The notes below the pieces were generated by a model. It was not told the DNA's origin and made no database searches. It worked only from the letters and a program-made list of their open reading frames with translations. This document shows, piece by piece, positions 1 through 6,863 of a stretch of 13,140 nt of DNA. This DNA comes from Methylotenera sp. (GTDB taxonomy: Bacteria > Pseudomonadota > Gammaproteobacteria > Burkholderiales > Methylophilaceae): the NCBI GenBank assembly GCA_005791685.1, contig SXVG01000100.1, positions 1 to 13,140 of the forward strand, given 5' to 3'. Numbering within the stretch: the stretch's first letter is position 1; every line of letters begins with the position of its first letter. A program made the position numbers and the translations under genes.

Positions 1-217
1 CATCGTCAACGTCACGCCGTTTGAACCGGAGTGGGAAGGCTACGTCACCTTGGAATTTAGCAACACCACGCCCTTACCTGCAAAAATTTATGCCAACGAA
101 GGCTGCGCGCAAGTGCTGTTCTTTGAAGCCGACGCAGACGACGTGTGTGAAACCAGCTATAAAGACCGTGGCGGCAAATACCAAGGCCAAGTTGGCGTCA
201 CCTTACCCAAGATTTAA
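1..217 (+). CDS. dcd: dCTP deaminase, C-terminal part (5' end outside window)
   Basis: Reading from base 2 gives 71 residues and a TAA stop at 215-217. The protein converts dCTP to dUTP in the cytoplasm, the first step of the main route to dTMP in many proteobacteria. The visible part matches the C-terminal beta-barrel of the Dcd family: TPFEPEWEGYVTLEF, then SNTTPLPAKIY, and a final GGKYQGQVGVTLPKI. The Glu of the TLEF segment (codon 53-55) aligns with the catalytic Glu138 of E. coli Dcd by my reading. The family is about 188 residues, so roughly 115 are missing. The decarboxylase gene starts 17 nt downstream, so the two are probably co-transcribed. Its product route leads to dUMP, the substrate of the ThyA encoded further along on the other strand. 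Confidence 0.93.
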   Translation, partial: IVNVTPFEPEWEGYVTLEFSNTTPLPAKIYANEGCAQVLFFEADADDVCETSYKDRGGKYQGQVGVTLPKI

Positions 218-234
218 TTTTAGGAAATCCAGCC

Positions 235-2475
235 ATGAAGTTTCGCTTTCCTGTCGTCATCATAGACGAAGATTTTCGCTCAGAGAACTCTTCTGGCTTG
301 GGCATACGCATGCTGGCCAAAGCCATTGAAGCCGAGGGCTTTGAGGTGTTAGGTGTCACCAGTTATGGCGACCTCACCTCTTTTGCGCAACAGCAAAGCC
401 GCGCTTCAGCATTCATCTTGTCCATAGACGACAACGAATTCATAGAAGAAAACCACGACGCATTGGACAACTTACGTAAGTTTGTCGATGAAATTCGTTA
501 CCGCAATGAAGAAATACCCATCTTCTTACACGGCGAAACGCGCACCTCACGCCACATTCCCAATGAAATTTTGCGTGAGCTGAACGGCTTCATCCACATG
601 TACGAAGACACGCCGGAATTCGTCGCGCGCTACATATTGCGCGAAGCCCGCACCTACCTAGACAGCCTGCCACCGCCTTTCTTTAAGGCGCTTACCGAGT
701 ACGCGGCCGACGGCTCGTATTCATGGCACTGCCCCGGTCACTCGGGTGGCGTGGCCTTTTTAAAATCCCCAGTGGGTCAAATGTTTCACCAATTCTTTGG
801 TGAAAACATGCTGCGTGCCGACGTCTGCAATGCCGTCGATGAGCTCGGTCAATTGCTCGACCACACCGGCCCGGTAGCCGATTCTGAGCGTAACGCAGCA
901 CGCATCTACAATTGCGACCATTTGTATTTTGTCACCAACGGCACCTCGACTTCCAACAAAATGGTTTGGAACAGCACGGTCGCCCCTGGCGACGTGGTGG
1001 TGGTAGACCGCAATTGCCACAAATCCATCTTGCATGCCATCATCATGACTGGTGCAGTGCCGGTATTTTTGATGCCTACGCGCAACCACTTCGGCATCAT
1101 AGGGCCCATACCTAAAAGCGAGTTTGCTTGGGAAAACATCCAAAAGAAAATCAACATCAACCCATTTATTATCGATAAAACCGCTAAACCGCGGGTCTTG
1201 ACCATTACCCAGTCGACTTACGATGGCGTCTTGTATAACGTTGAAGAAATCAAAGAAATGCTGGACGGCAAGATAGACACCTTGCATTTTGATGAAGCCT
1301 GGTTACCGCATGCCACCTTCCATGACTTCTACGGCGATTACCACGCCATAGGCGAAGGCCGGCCACGTTGCAAAGAGAGCATGGTGTTCTCCACCCAATC
1401 CACCCACAAATTACTGGCGGGTTTGAGCCAAGCCAGCCAAATTTTGGTGCAAGATGCCGAAAACAACCAATTAGACCGCGACATTTTCAATGAAGCCTAT
1501 TTGATGCACACCTCCACCAGCCCGCAATACTCAATAGTGGCGAGCATAGACGTGGCGGCGGCCATGATGGAAGCGCCCGGCGGCACCGCCTTGGTGGAAG
1601 AAAGCTTGATGGAAGCCTTAGACTTCCGCCGCGCCATGCGTAAAGTGGACGAAGAATGGGGGGCAGACTGGTGGTTTAAAGTCTGGGGACCAGACGATTT
1701 GTCCGAAGAAGGCTTGGAAGAGCGCGATGCCTGGATGCTAAAGGCCAATGAAGCCTGGCATGACTTTGGCAACTTAGCCGAAGGCTTCAACATGCTAGAC
1801 CCGATCAAAGCCACCATCATCACCCCGGGCTTAGACATCAAGGGCAATTTCTCGGATAAATTCGGCATACCAGCGGCCATTGTGACTAAATACTTGGCCG
1901 AACACGGCGTCATCGTTGAAAAAACCGGGCTCTATTCTTTCTTCATCATGTTCACCATAGGCATCACCAAAGGCCGTTGGAATACCATGGTAGCGGCCTT
2001 GCAGCAATTTAAAGACGACTACGACAAAAACCAACCACTATGGAAAGTCTTGCCGGAATTCATCCAAAAACAGCCTAGGTATGAAAAAGTCGGCTTAAGG
2101 GATTTGTGTGAGCAAATTCACGCGGTCTACAAAGCCAATGACGTGGCCCACCTCACCACGGAAATGTATTTATCCAATATGGTGCCGGCCATGAAACCGG
2201 CCGACGCGTTTGCAAAAATGGCCCATAGAAAAATAGACCGGGTGGCCATAGACGATTTAGAGGGCCGCATTACCGCGGTGCTATTAACCCCCTACCCACC
2301 GGGCATTCCTTTATTGATCCCTGGCGAGCAGTTCAACAAAGTCATCGTGAACTACTTGAAATTTGCCCGTGAATTCAATGAGAAGTTTCCTGGCTTTGAA
2401 ACGGACAACCACGGCTTGGTTAAACAAGTGGTGGATGGCACAGCCAATTACTACGTGGACTGCGTCGCGCAATAG
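235..2475 (+). CDS. Class-I Lys/Arg/Orn decarboxylase (wing-domain, PLP-dependent)
   Basis: 746 residues, full length for the bacterial AdiA/LdcC/LdcA family (about 710-755). It removes the alpha-carboxyl of a basic amino acid using PLP, giving cadaverine, agmatine or putrescine. An N-terminal response-regulator-like wing domain (about 1-130) starts with VVIIDEDF. The PLP core has HCPGHSGG (165-172), FVTNGTSTSNK (232-242), HFDEAW (351-356) and the Schiff-base lysine K392 in STQSTHKLLAG. The C-terminal domain holds EKTGLYSFF and LTPYPPGIPLL. The core resembles lysine decarboxylases (STHK and HTSTSPQYSIVAS), and EKTGLYSFFIMFTIGITKGRW recalls Pseudomonas LdcA; related betaproteobacterial genes are often called arginine decarboxylases, so I leave the substrate open. 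The start is supported by AGGA at 222-225, 9 nt upstream. It follows dcd by 17 nt and lacks the antiporter gene that accompanies acid-resistance decarboxylases. Confidence 0.93.
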   Translation: MKFRFPVVIIDEDFRSENSSGLGIRMLAKAIEAEGFEVLGVTSYGDLTSFAQQQSRASAFILSIDDNEFIEENHDALDNLRKFVDEIRYRNEEIPIFLHGETRTSRHIPNEILRELNGFIHMYEDTPEFVARYILREARTYLDSLPPPFFKALTEYAADGSYSWHCPGHSGGVAFLKSPVGQMFHQFFGENMLRADVCNAVDELGQLLDHTGPVADSERNAARIYNCDHLYFVTNGTSTSNKMVWNSTVAPGDVVVVDRNCHKSILHAIIMTGAVPVFLMPTRNHFGIIGPIPKSEFAWENIQKKININPFIIDKTAKPRVLTITQSTYDGVLYNVEEIKEMLDGKIDTLHFDEAWLPHATFHDFYGDYHAIGEGRPRCKESMVFSTQSTHKLLAGLSQASQILVQDAENNQLDRDIFNEAYLMHTSTSPQYSIVASIDVAAAMMEAPGGTALVEESLMEALDFRRAMRKVDEEWGADWWFKVWGPDDLSEEGLEERDAWMLKANEAWHDFGNLAEGFNMLDPIKATIITPGLDIKGNFSDKFGIPAAIVTKYLAEHGVIVEKTGLYSFFIMFTIGITKGRWNTMVAALQQFKDDYDKNQPLWKVLPEFIQKQPRYEKVGLRDLCEQIHAVYKANDVAHLTTEMYLSNMVPAMKPADAFAKMAHRKIDRVAIDDLEGRITAVLLTPYPPGIPLLIPGEQFNKVIVNYLKFAREFNEKFPGFETDNHGLVKQVVDGTANYYVDCVAQ

Positions 2476-2782
2476 GTAGCCGGATAAAGGCAGATACAAA
2501 ACTTTTACCACAGAGACACGGAGTCACAGAGAAAACCTAAAACAAATTAAGCCACAGATAAAACCTAAAAACAATTTTGACGCCGATAAACGCCGATAAC
2601 CTAACCCATTTTGATGTAACTTCAACCCCGTTCGTGCTGAGCTGGGCTAAGCATTAAAAAATGGATCCCCTCACCGCAGAGGATGACGAAGGCGCATGGG
2701 TTTGATTTTATCCGTGTTTATCTGTGTTTCGATGGGGTTTTTTCACGCTTGGTTTTATCTGCGTTTATCGGCGTCAAAATGA
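2476..2782. repeat. Gene-free convergent spacer filled with short intergenic repeats
   Basis: The 307 bases between the decarboxylase and folA stop codons contain no convincing gene. Several repeat types lie side by side: a CACAGAG-type purine-rich repeat at 2505-2534; CACAGATAAA at 2553-2562; tandem 10-mers of the form TTTATCNGYG at 2707-2726 and 2754-2773; their inverted form CGCCGATAAA at 2581-2600; a segment at 2628-2654 beginning CCGTTCGTGCTGAGCT; and a GGATCCCC...GAGGATGACG segment at 2663-2687. From memory, sequences like these recur between genes in many proteobacterial genomes, but copy number here cannot be judged from one window. The region probably also holds the 3' ends of both converging transcripts. 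No GC stem followed by a T-run stands out. Confidence 0.75.
2574..2780. repeat. 207-bp element with 26-nt terminal inverted repeats
   Basis: The left arm (2574-2599) and right arm (2755-2780) are inverted copies with 25 of 26 positions matching. The core is GACGCCGATAAACGC on the left and GCGTTTATCGGCGTC on the right. The arms enclose 155 nt without an ORF of note. The right arm ends 2 nt before the folA stop codon, so it would sit in the folA 3' untranslated RNA. The layout resembles a MITE or a pair of palindromic intergenic repeats. I see no target-site duplication (CAA on the left flank, GAT on the right), which argues against a recent intact MITE insertion. Confidence 0.6.
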
Positions 2783-3274
2783 TCATGCGGTCTTACGTTG
2801 GTAGGTCAGATAACAAAACGGCAAGCCTTGCGCTGAAATGTGTGCCTCACGCGAACTCAGTTGCCACTGGCTTGCATCAAACTCCGGGAAATAGGCATCG
2901 CCTGCCACGTCTAAATCCAACTCGGTCACGTACAGGGTGTGCGCCATGTGTAAACCCACTTGGTACAGCTCAGCCCCACCGATTAGAAACACTTCCTTAT
3001 CACCGTGACAAAGCGCCATCGCCTCTTCTAAGGAATGGGCAATCAAAGCGCCTTCCACCCTATAAGCAGGATTGCGTGTAACGATGACCGTGGTGCGGTC
3101 GGGCAATAAACGCCCCAGCGACTCGTAGGTTTTTCTACCCATGACGATGTGGTGGCCGGTGGTCAGCGCGCGAAAACGCTTGAGGTCTTCCGGCAAACGC
3201 CAGGGCAAGGTGTTGTTTTGGCCTATGACACGGTTTTTTGCCAGCGCCACTATCAATGAGAGCTTATCGGTCAA
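2783..3274 (-). CDS. folA: Dihydrofolate reductase
   Basis: 163 residues, normal for chromosomal bacterial DHFR. It reduces dihydrofolate to tetrahydrofolate with NADPH. Visible motifs: VALAKNRVIG (9-18), LPWRLPEDL (23-31) with W25 and D30 at the positions of E. coli W22 and the catalytic D27, GRKTYESLGR (46-55) for NADPH binding, and FLIGGAELY (96-104). The start codon is TTG (3274-3272), sharing TTGA with the thyA stop; this gives an N-terminus only three residues longer than E. coli FolA, and purine-rich GGTGGCGG within the last thyA codons could serve as ribosome site. It is the last gene of the alaA-hom-thrC-thyA-folA run. Placing it directly after thyA makes sense because thymidylate synthase is the reaction that oxidises the folate cofactor to dihydrofolate. 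Confidence 0.95.
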   Translation of the reverse strand: MTDKLSLIVALAKNRVIGQNNTLPWRLPEDLKRFRALTTGHHIVMGRKTYESLGRLLPDRTTVIVTRNPAYRVEGALIAHSLEEAMALCHGDKEVFLIGGAELYQVGLHMAHTLYVTELDLDVAGDAYFPEFDASQWQLSSREAHISAQGLPFCYLTYQRKTA

Positions 3275-4065
3275 ACCGCCACCAAGCCTTTAATCGCTGG
3301 ATGCGGATCGTAATTTTCCAAAGTAAAATCGTCAAACTTAAAGCTAAAAATATCCTTTACCGCCGGATTGATGCGCATAGTCGGCAATGCACGCAGTTCA
3401 CGGCTTAATTGCTCTTGCACCTGCTCCATGTGGTTGGTGTAGATGTGGGCATCGCCCAGCGTGTGCACAAAATCGCCCACTTTCAAACCACACACTTGCG
3501 CCACCATCATGGTCAGCAAGGCATAAGAGGCAATGTTAAACGGCACGCCTAAGAAGATGTCGGCACTGCGCTGATACAGTTGGCAACTTAATTTGCCGTC
3601 TGCCACGTAGAACTGAAAGAAAGCATGGCAAGGCGGCAATTTCATCTGATCGACATCGGCCACGTTCCAAGCCGAGACTATCAAACGCCGTGAATCCGGG
3701 TTGGCTTTAATGGCCGCTACCACTTGGCTAATTTGGTCTATGTGCGTGCCATCAGGTTTAGGCCAATTGCGCCATTGGTAGCCATACACCGGCCCTAGAT
3801 TACCCTTTTCATCGGCCCATTCGTCCCATATGCGCACGCCATTTTCTTTTAGGTAGGCGATGTTGGTGCTGCCTTGCAAGAACCACAATAGCTCATGGAT
3901 GATGGATTTTAAATGGACTTTTTTCGTGGTCAGCAGCGGAAAGCCGTCGGCCAGATTAAAACGCATTTGGTAGCCAAACACCGACTTGGTACCGGTGCCG
4001 GTACGGTCCTCTTTGTCATGACCGTGTTGCAAAACGTGCTTGAGTAAATCGTGATAAACCTGCAT
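3271..4065 (-). CDS. thyA: Thymidylate synthase
   Basis: 264 residues, the same length as E. coli ThyA. It methylates dUMP to dTMP using methylenetetrahydrofolate as both carbon donor and reductant, releasing dihydrofolate. Catalytic C146 lies in LPPCHAFFQFYV. Phosphate-binding R21 (EDRTGTGT) and the R126-R127 pair (NPDSRRLIVSAWN) are in place, as are the SCQLYQRSADIFLGVPFN and HTLGDAHIYTNH segments. The C-terminus IKGLVAV corresponds to the mobile tail that closes the active site in this family. The ATG begins 3 nt after the thrC stop; GTGAG inside the last thrC codons and TAGG nearer the start are modest ribosome-site candidates, so coupling with thrC translation is plausible. The stop overlaps the folA start by 4 nt. 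Confidence 0.97.
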   Translation of the reverse strand: MQVYHDLLKHVLQHGHDKEDRTGTGTKSVFGYQMRFNLADGFPLLTTKKVHLKSIIHELLWFLQGSTNIAYLKENGVRIWDEWADEKGNLGPVYGYQWRNWPKPDGTHIDQISQVVAAIKANPDSRRLIVSAWNVADVDQMKLPPCHAFFQFYVADGKLSCQLYQRSADIFLGVPFNIASYALLTMMVAQVCGLKVGDFVHTLGDAHIYTNHMEQVQEQLSRELRALPTMRINPAVKDIFSFKFDDFTLENYDPHPAIKGLVAV

Positions 4066-4068
4066 GGC

Positions 4069-5493
4069 CTAGCTCACTTTATTGACTATGTATTGTTTGA
4101 TGGCGGCCACATCCGCGTCCATCACAGCAAAACGCTGCGGCAAGGCTTCTATGCCATTTAAAGCGCTAGGACGTTCTGGCACGACCCCTAAGGCTTCGAC
4201 CATGGCATCCTCAAATTTAGCCGGCAAAGCGGTTTCCAAGACCAACATCGGCACCGTAGGATTTCGTTTTTCCAATGCCACTTTCAAGCCATCGGCGGTA
4301 TGCGTGTCTATGCTGACGCCGTATTTTTTATAGGTTTCGCGTATGGTGTGCATGCGTTGCTGGTGCTTGCTGCTGCCGGATACAAAGCCGTAATCGGCCA
4401 CTTTAGCCAGCAAGGCGTTAAGATCAAAAGCGCCGCCTTGATCGACGCTGGCCCACAACTCACGCACCTTGGCGCTGTCACGACCGACTAAATCAAACAC
4501 GAAACGCTCGAAGTTGGAGGCTTTGCTGATGTCCATGGACGGGCTGGAGGTATGGTAAGTATTGGCAGAACCGCGCGGCTTATACAAGCCGGTTTTAAAG
4601 AATTCGTCCAATACGTCGTTCTCATTGGTGGCCACCAGCAATTGATCTATGGGCAAGCCCATCATGCGGGCGATATGACCGGCGCACACGTTACCAAAAT
4701 TGCCCGATGGCACCGAGAAGCTGACTTTTTCGCTATTGCTAGCGGTCACGGCAAAATAGCCTTTAAAGTAATACACCACTTGCGCCACAATGCGGCCCCA
4801 GTTGATGGAATTGACCGCGCCTATTTTGTATTGGGCTTTAAAAGCCGCGTCATTGGACACCGCTTTCACCATGTCTTGGCAATCGTCAAACACGCCATTG
4901 ACGGCGATATTATGGATATTTTCGTCTTGCAGACTGAACATCTGCGCCGTTTGAAAACGGCTCATTTTTTTATGCGGCGACAGCATGAAAACTTGCACGC
5001 CTTGTTTACCGCGCATGGCGTATTCTGCCGCCGAACCGGTATCACCGGAGGTGGCGCCCAAGATATTGGTGGTTTTACCGGTTTTAGCCAGCACGTACTC
5101 AAACAAATTACCCAGCAATTGCATGGCCATGTCTTTAAAAGCCAAGGTCGGGCCGTTGGATAAACACAACAAATAAAGATTGTTTTCCAAGCTCAAAACG
5201 GGGGTAATGTCGGCCGCATTTTGTCCTGGGCGCGCATAGGCGTAGACCTCGGCCGTGTACGTTTTGTCTATGATGGCTTTTAAATCGGCGGCAGGAATGT
5301 CATCAATCAAGCGGCTTAGAATCGCAAAAGCTAAATCGGCATAGCCCATGCCACGCATGGCGGTTAAATCGGCATCGCTAAATTGCGGGTAGTGCTCAGG
5401 CAAATACAAGCCACCATCGGGTGCCAGCCCGCCCAGTAAAATTTCGCTAAAGCCCAATGCAGGCGATAGCCCACGCGTACTGATGTATTTCAT
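4069..5493 (-). CDS. thrC: Threonine synthase
   Basis: 474 residues, the longer class found in beta- and gammaproteobacteria. It converts O-phosphohomoserine to threonine and phosphate with PLP, the last step of threonine synthesis. The N-terminal domain MKYISTRG...APDGGLYLPE is typical. The PLP lysine is K120 in SNGPTLAFKDMAMQ. GATSGDTGSAAEYA (146-157) forms the phosphate and cofactor loop, followed by LSPHKKMSRFQ and SVPSGNFGNVCAGH (260-273). GAGAGA on the minus strand (5504-5499) sits 5 nt before ATG and supports the start. It lies 56 nt after hom, with a strong hairpin in the gap, and 3 nt before thyA. No homoserine kinase gene (thrB) is in the window, so that step must be encoded elsewhere. 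Confidence 0.96.
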   Translation of the reverse strand: MKYISTRGLSPALGFSEILLGGLAPDGGLYLPEHYPQFSDADLTAMRGMGYADLAFAILSRLIDDIPAADLKAIIDKTYTAEVYAYARPGQNAADITPVLSLENNLYLLCLSNGPTLAFKDMAMQLLGNLFEYVLAKTGKTTNILGATSGDTGSAAEYAMRGKQGVQVFMLSPHKKMSRFQTAQMFSLQDENIHNIAVNGVFDDCQDMVKAVSNDAAFKAQYKIGAVNSINWGRIVAQVVYYFKGYFAVTASNSEKVSFSVPSGNFGNVCAGHIARMMGLPIDQLLVATNENDVLDEFFKTGLYKPRGSANTYHTSSPSMDISKASNFERFVFDLVGRDSAKVRELWASVDQGGAFDLNALLAKVADYGFVSGSSKHQQRMHTIRETYKKYGVSIDTHTADGLKVALEKRNPTVPMLVLETALPAKFEDAMVEALGVVPERPSALNGIEALPQRFAVMDADVAAIKQYIVNKVS

Positions 5494-5511
5494 TTAAATC
5501 TCTCAATTTAC

Positions 5512-5540
5512 GGTTAGGGCACAGACCCTGCGCCCCAACC
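5512..5540 (-). promoter_or_regulatory. 12-bp stem-loop in the hom-thrC spacer
   Basis: On the minus strand, GGTTGGGGCGCA (5540-5529) pairs with TGTGCCCTAACC (5523-5512) over a 5-nt loop GGGTC: twelve consecutive pairs, two of them G-U wobbles. The wobbles pair only in minus-strand RNA and would be A-C mismatches in the opposite transcript, which fits a structure in the hom-thrC mRNA. There is no T-run after it; the thrC ribosome site GAGAGA begins 7 nt downstream of the stem. It could be an RNA-processing or stability element, a partial terminator, or a control on thrC translation. Pairing is seen directly; the function is inferred. Confidence 0.6.
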
Positions 5541-5549
5541 AAACAGGAC

Positions 5550-6863
5550 TTATTTTGCCAACTCTTCCATACGAATTTTGACCAGCTTACCGACGATGGC
5601 GGGCAAGGCTTCTATTTCAGCGATGCCGGCATTCATGTTTTTTTCTTGGGTGATATGCGTCAAAATAACGATATCGGCTTCGGTTTCATTGTCCGCCGGC
5701 TCTTTTTGCAACAAGGCATCAATGGAAATATTACGGTCCGCCAAAATCTTGGTCACGCCGGCCAACACGCCTGGCTTATCGCTGGCGCGCAAGCGCAAAT
5801 AATAGGCGCTATGAATAGCCGCTATCGGCAACACCGGCAGGTCATTGAGTTGCCCGGCTTGGAAACCCAAATACGGCACGCGTTGCGCGGCACTGGCATC
5901 GGCCAATCTGGCCACGTCCATTAAATCTGCCACCACCGCACTGGCGGTAGGCTCGGCACCGGCGCCGGCACCGTAATACAAGGTGGGGCCCACGGCATCG
6001 CCTTTAACCACCACCGCATTCATGGCGCCGTTGACATTGGCCAGCAAGCGTTTTTCTGGGATCAAGGTAGGATGCACGCGCAGTTCCACACCGGCCTCAA
6101 GTTGCTTAGCAATGCCCAGCAGTTTGACGCGGTAGCCCAGCTCCTCGGCATACTTGATGTCGGTTTGTTGCAATTGGCTGATGCCTTCGGTGTAGGCCTG
6201 ATCAAACTTCATGGGCATACCAAAGGCGATGGCGGCCATGATGGTTAATTTATGCGCGGCGTCTATGCCCTCCACGTCAAAAGTCGGGTCCGCTTCGGCG
6301 TAGCCTAAGCGCTGCGCTTCGCCCAATACGTCGGCAAAAGCCAAGCCTTTTTCACGCATTTCAGTCAGTATGAAATTGGTGGTGCCGTTGATGATGCCGG
6401 CCAACCACTCGATGCGATTGGCGCCCAAGCCTTCACGCAAGGCCTTGATAATGGGAATGCCGCCGGCCACGGCCGCCTCATAGGCTACCATCACGCCACG
6501 CGCCTGCGCGGCGGCAAAAATTTCATTGCCGTGCAAGGCCAATAAAGCCTTATTGGCCGTCACCACGTGCTTACCGTTGGCTATCGCTTGCAAGACCAAC
6601 TCTTTGCTTAAGGTATAGCCGCCTATCAGCTCAACCACCACATCCACAGACGGATTATTCACCACCGCAAAGGCATCGTCGGTGACTGCCACTTGGCCGC
6701 CGGTGACGGCTAGCGCATGCGCTAGATTTTTATCGGCCGCGTGCACCACCTTGATGGCGCACCCACTACGACGGCTAATTTCCGCCGCATTGCGTGTCAA
6801 CACCGCATAAGTGCCACCGCCTACCGTGCCTAAGCCTAACAGTCCCACATTAAGTTGCTTCAA
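5550..6863 (-). CDS. hom: Homoserine dehydrogenase (monofunctional, with ACT domain)
   Basis: 437 residues, usual for monofunctional Hom. It reduces aspartate semialdehyde to homoserine with NAD(P)H, the branch point to threonine and methionine. The Rossmann motif GLLGLGTVGGG (7-17) is N-terminal. VTANKALLALHG (101-112) carries K105 and AEADPTFDVEGIDAAHK (189-205) carries D201 and K205, the family's catalytic residues. AGGIPIIKALREGL and INGTTNFILTEM are intact. An ACT regulatory domain (about 350-430, beginning YYLRLRASDKPGVLAGV) is where threonine feedback acts in relatives. The start is TTG (6863-6861), sharing TTGA with the alaA stop; GGAG 7 nt upstream inside alaA supports it and no in-frame ATG is close by. 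No aspartokinase is fused. Confidence 0.96.
   Translation of the reverse strand: MKQLNVGLLGLGTVGGGTYAVLTRNAAEISRRSGCAIKVVHAADKNLAHALAVTGGQVAVTDDAFAVVNNPSVDVVVELIGGYTLSKELVLQAIANGKHVVTANKALLALHGNEIFAAAQARGVMVAYEAAVAGGIPIIKALREGLGANRIEWLAGIINGTTNFILTEMREKGLAFADVLGEAQRLGYAEADPTFDVEGIDAAHKLTIMAAIAFGMPMKFDQAYTEGISQLQQTDIKYAEELGYRVKLLGIAKQLEAGVELRVHPTLIPEKRLLANVNGAMNAVVVKGDAVGPTLYYGAGAGAEPTASAVVADLMDVARLADASAAQRVPYLGFQAGQLNDLPVLPIAAIHSAYYLRLRASDKPGVLAGVTKILADRNISIDALLQKEPADNETEADIVILTHITQEKNMNAGIAEIEALPAIVGKLVKIRMEELAK

Noticed and set aside
21..329. 102-codon + frame overlapping the end of dcd and the start of the decarboxylase gene
   Set aside because: It runs out of frame across two recognisable genes and has no protein-like motifs.
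760..1287. 175-codon minus-strand frame inside the decarboxylase gene
   Set aside because: Antisense to the conserved PLP core of a full-length gene, with no family motif and no ribosome site of note.
2505..2780. CRISPR-like array
   Set aside because: The repeats are short, of several kinds, in both orientations and irregularly spaced, without uniform spacers or cas genes.
2683..3081. 132-codon + frame covering the right inverted arm and the 3' part of folA
   Set aside because: Most of it is antisense to folA and the rest is repeat sequence; no domain is visible.
4552..5163. 203-codon open frame on the + strand opposite thrC
   Set aside because: It lies wholly antisense to an intact thrC, shows no recognisable domain, and its His-rich composition is what the reverse frame of thrC codons yields.
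6860..6863. Frameshift or sequencing error joining alaA and hom
   Set aside because: Both proteins are complete at their ends, and GGAG upstream supports a real TTG start.
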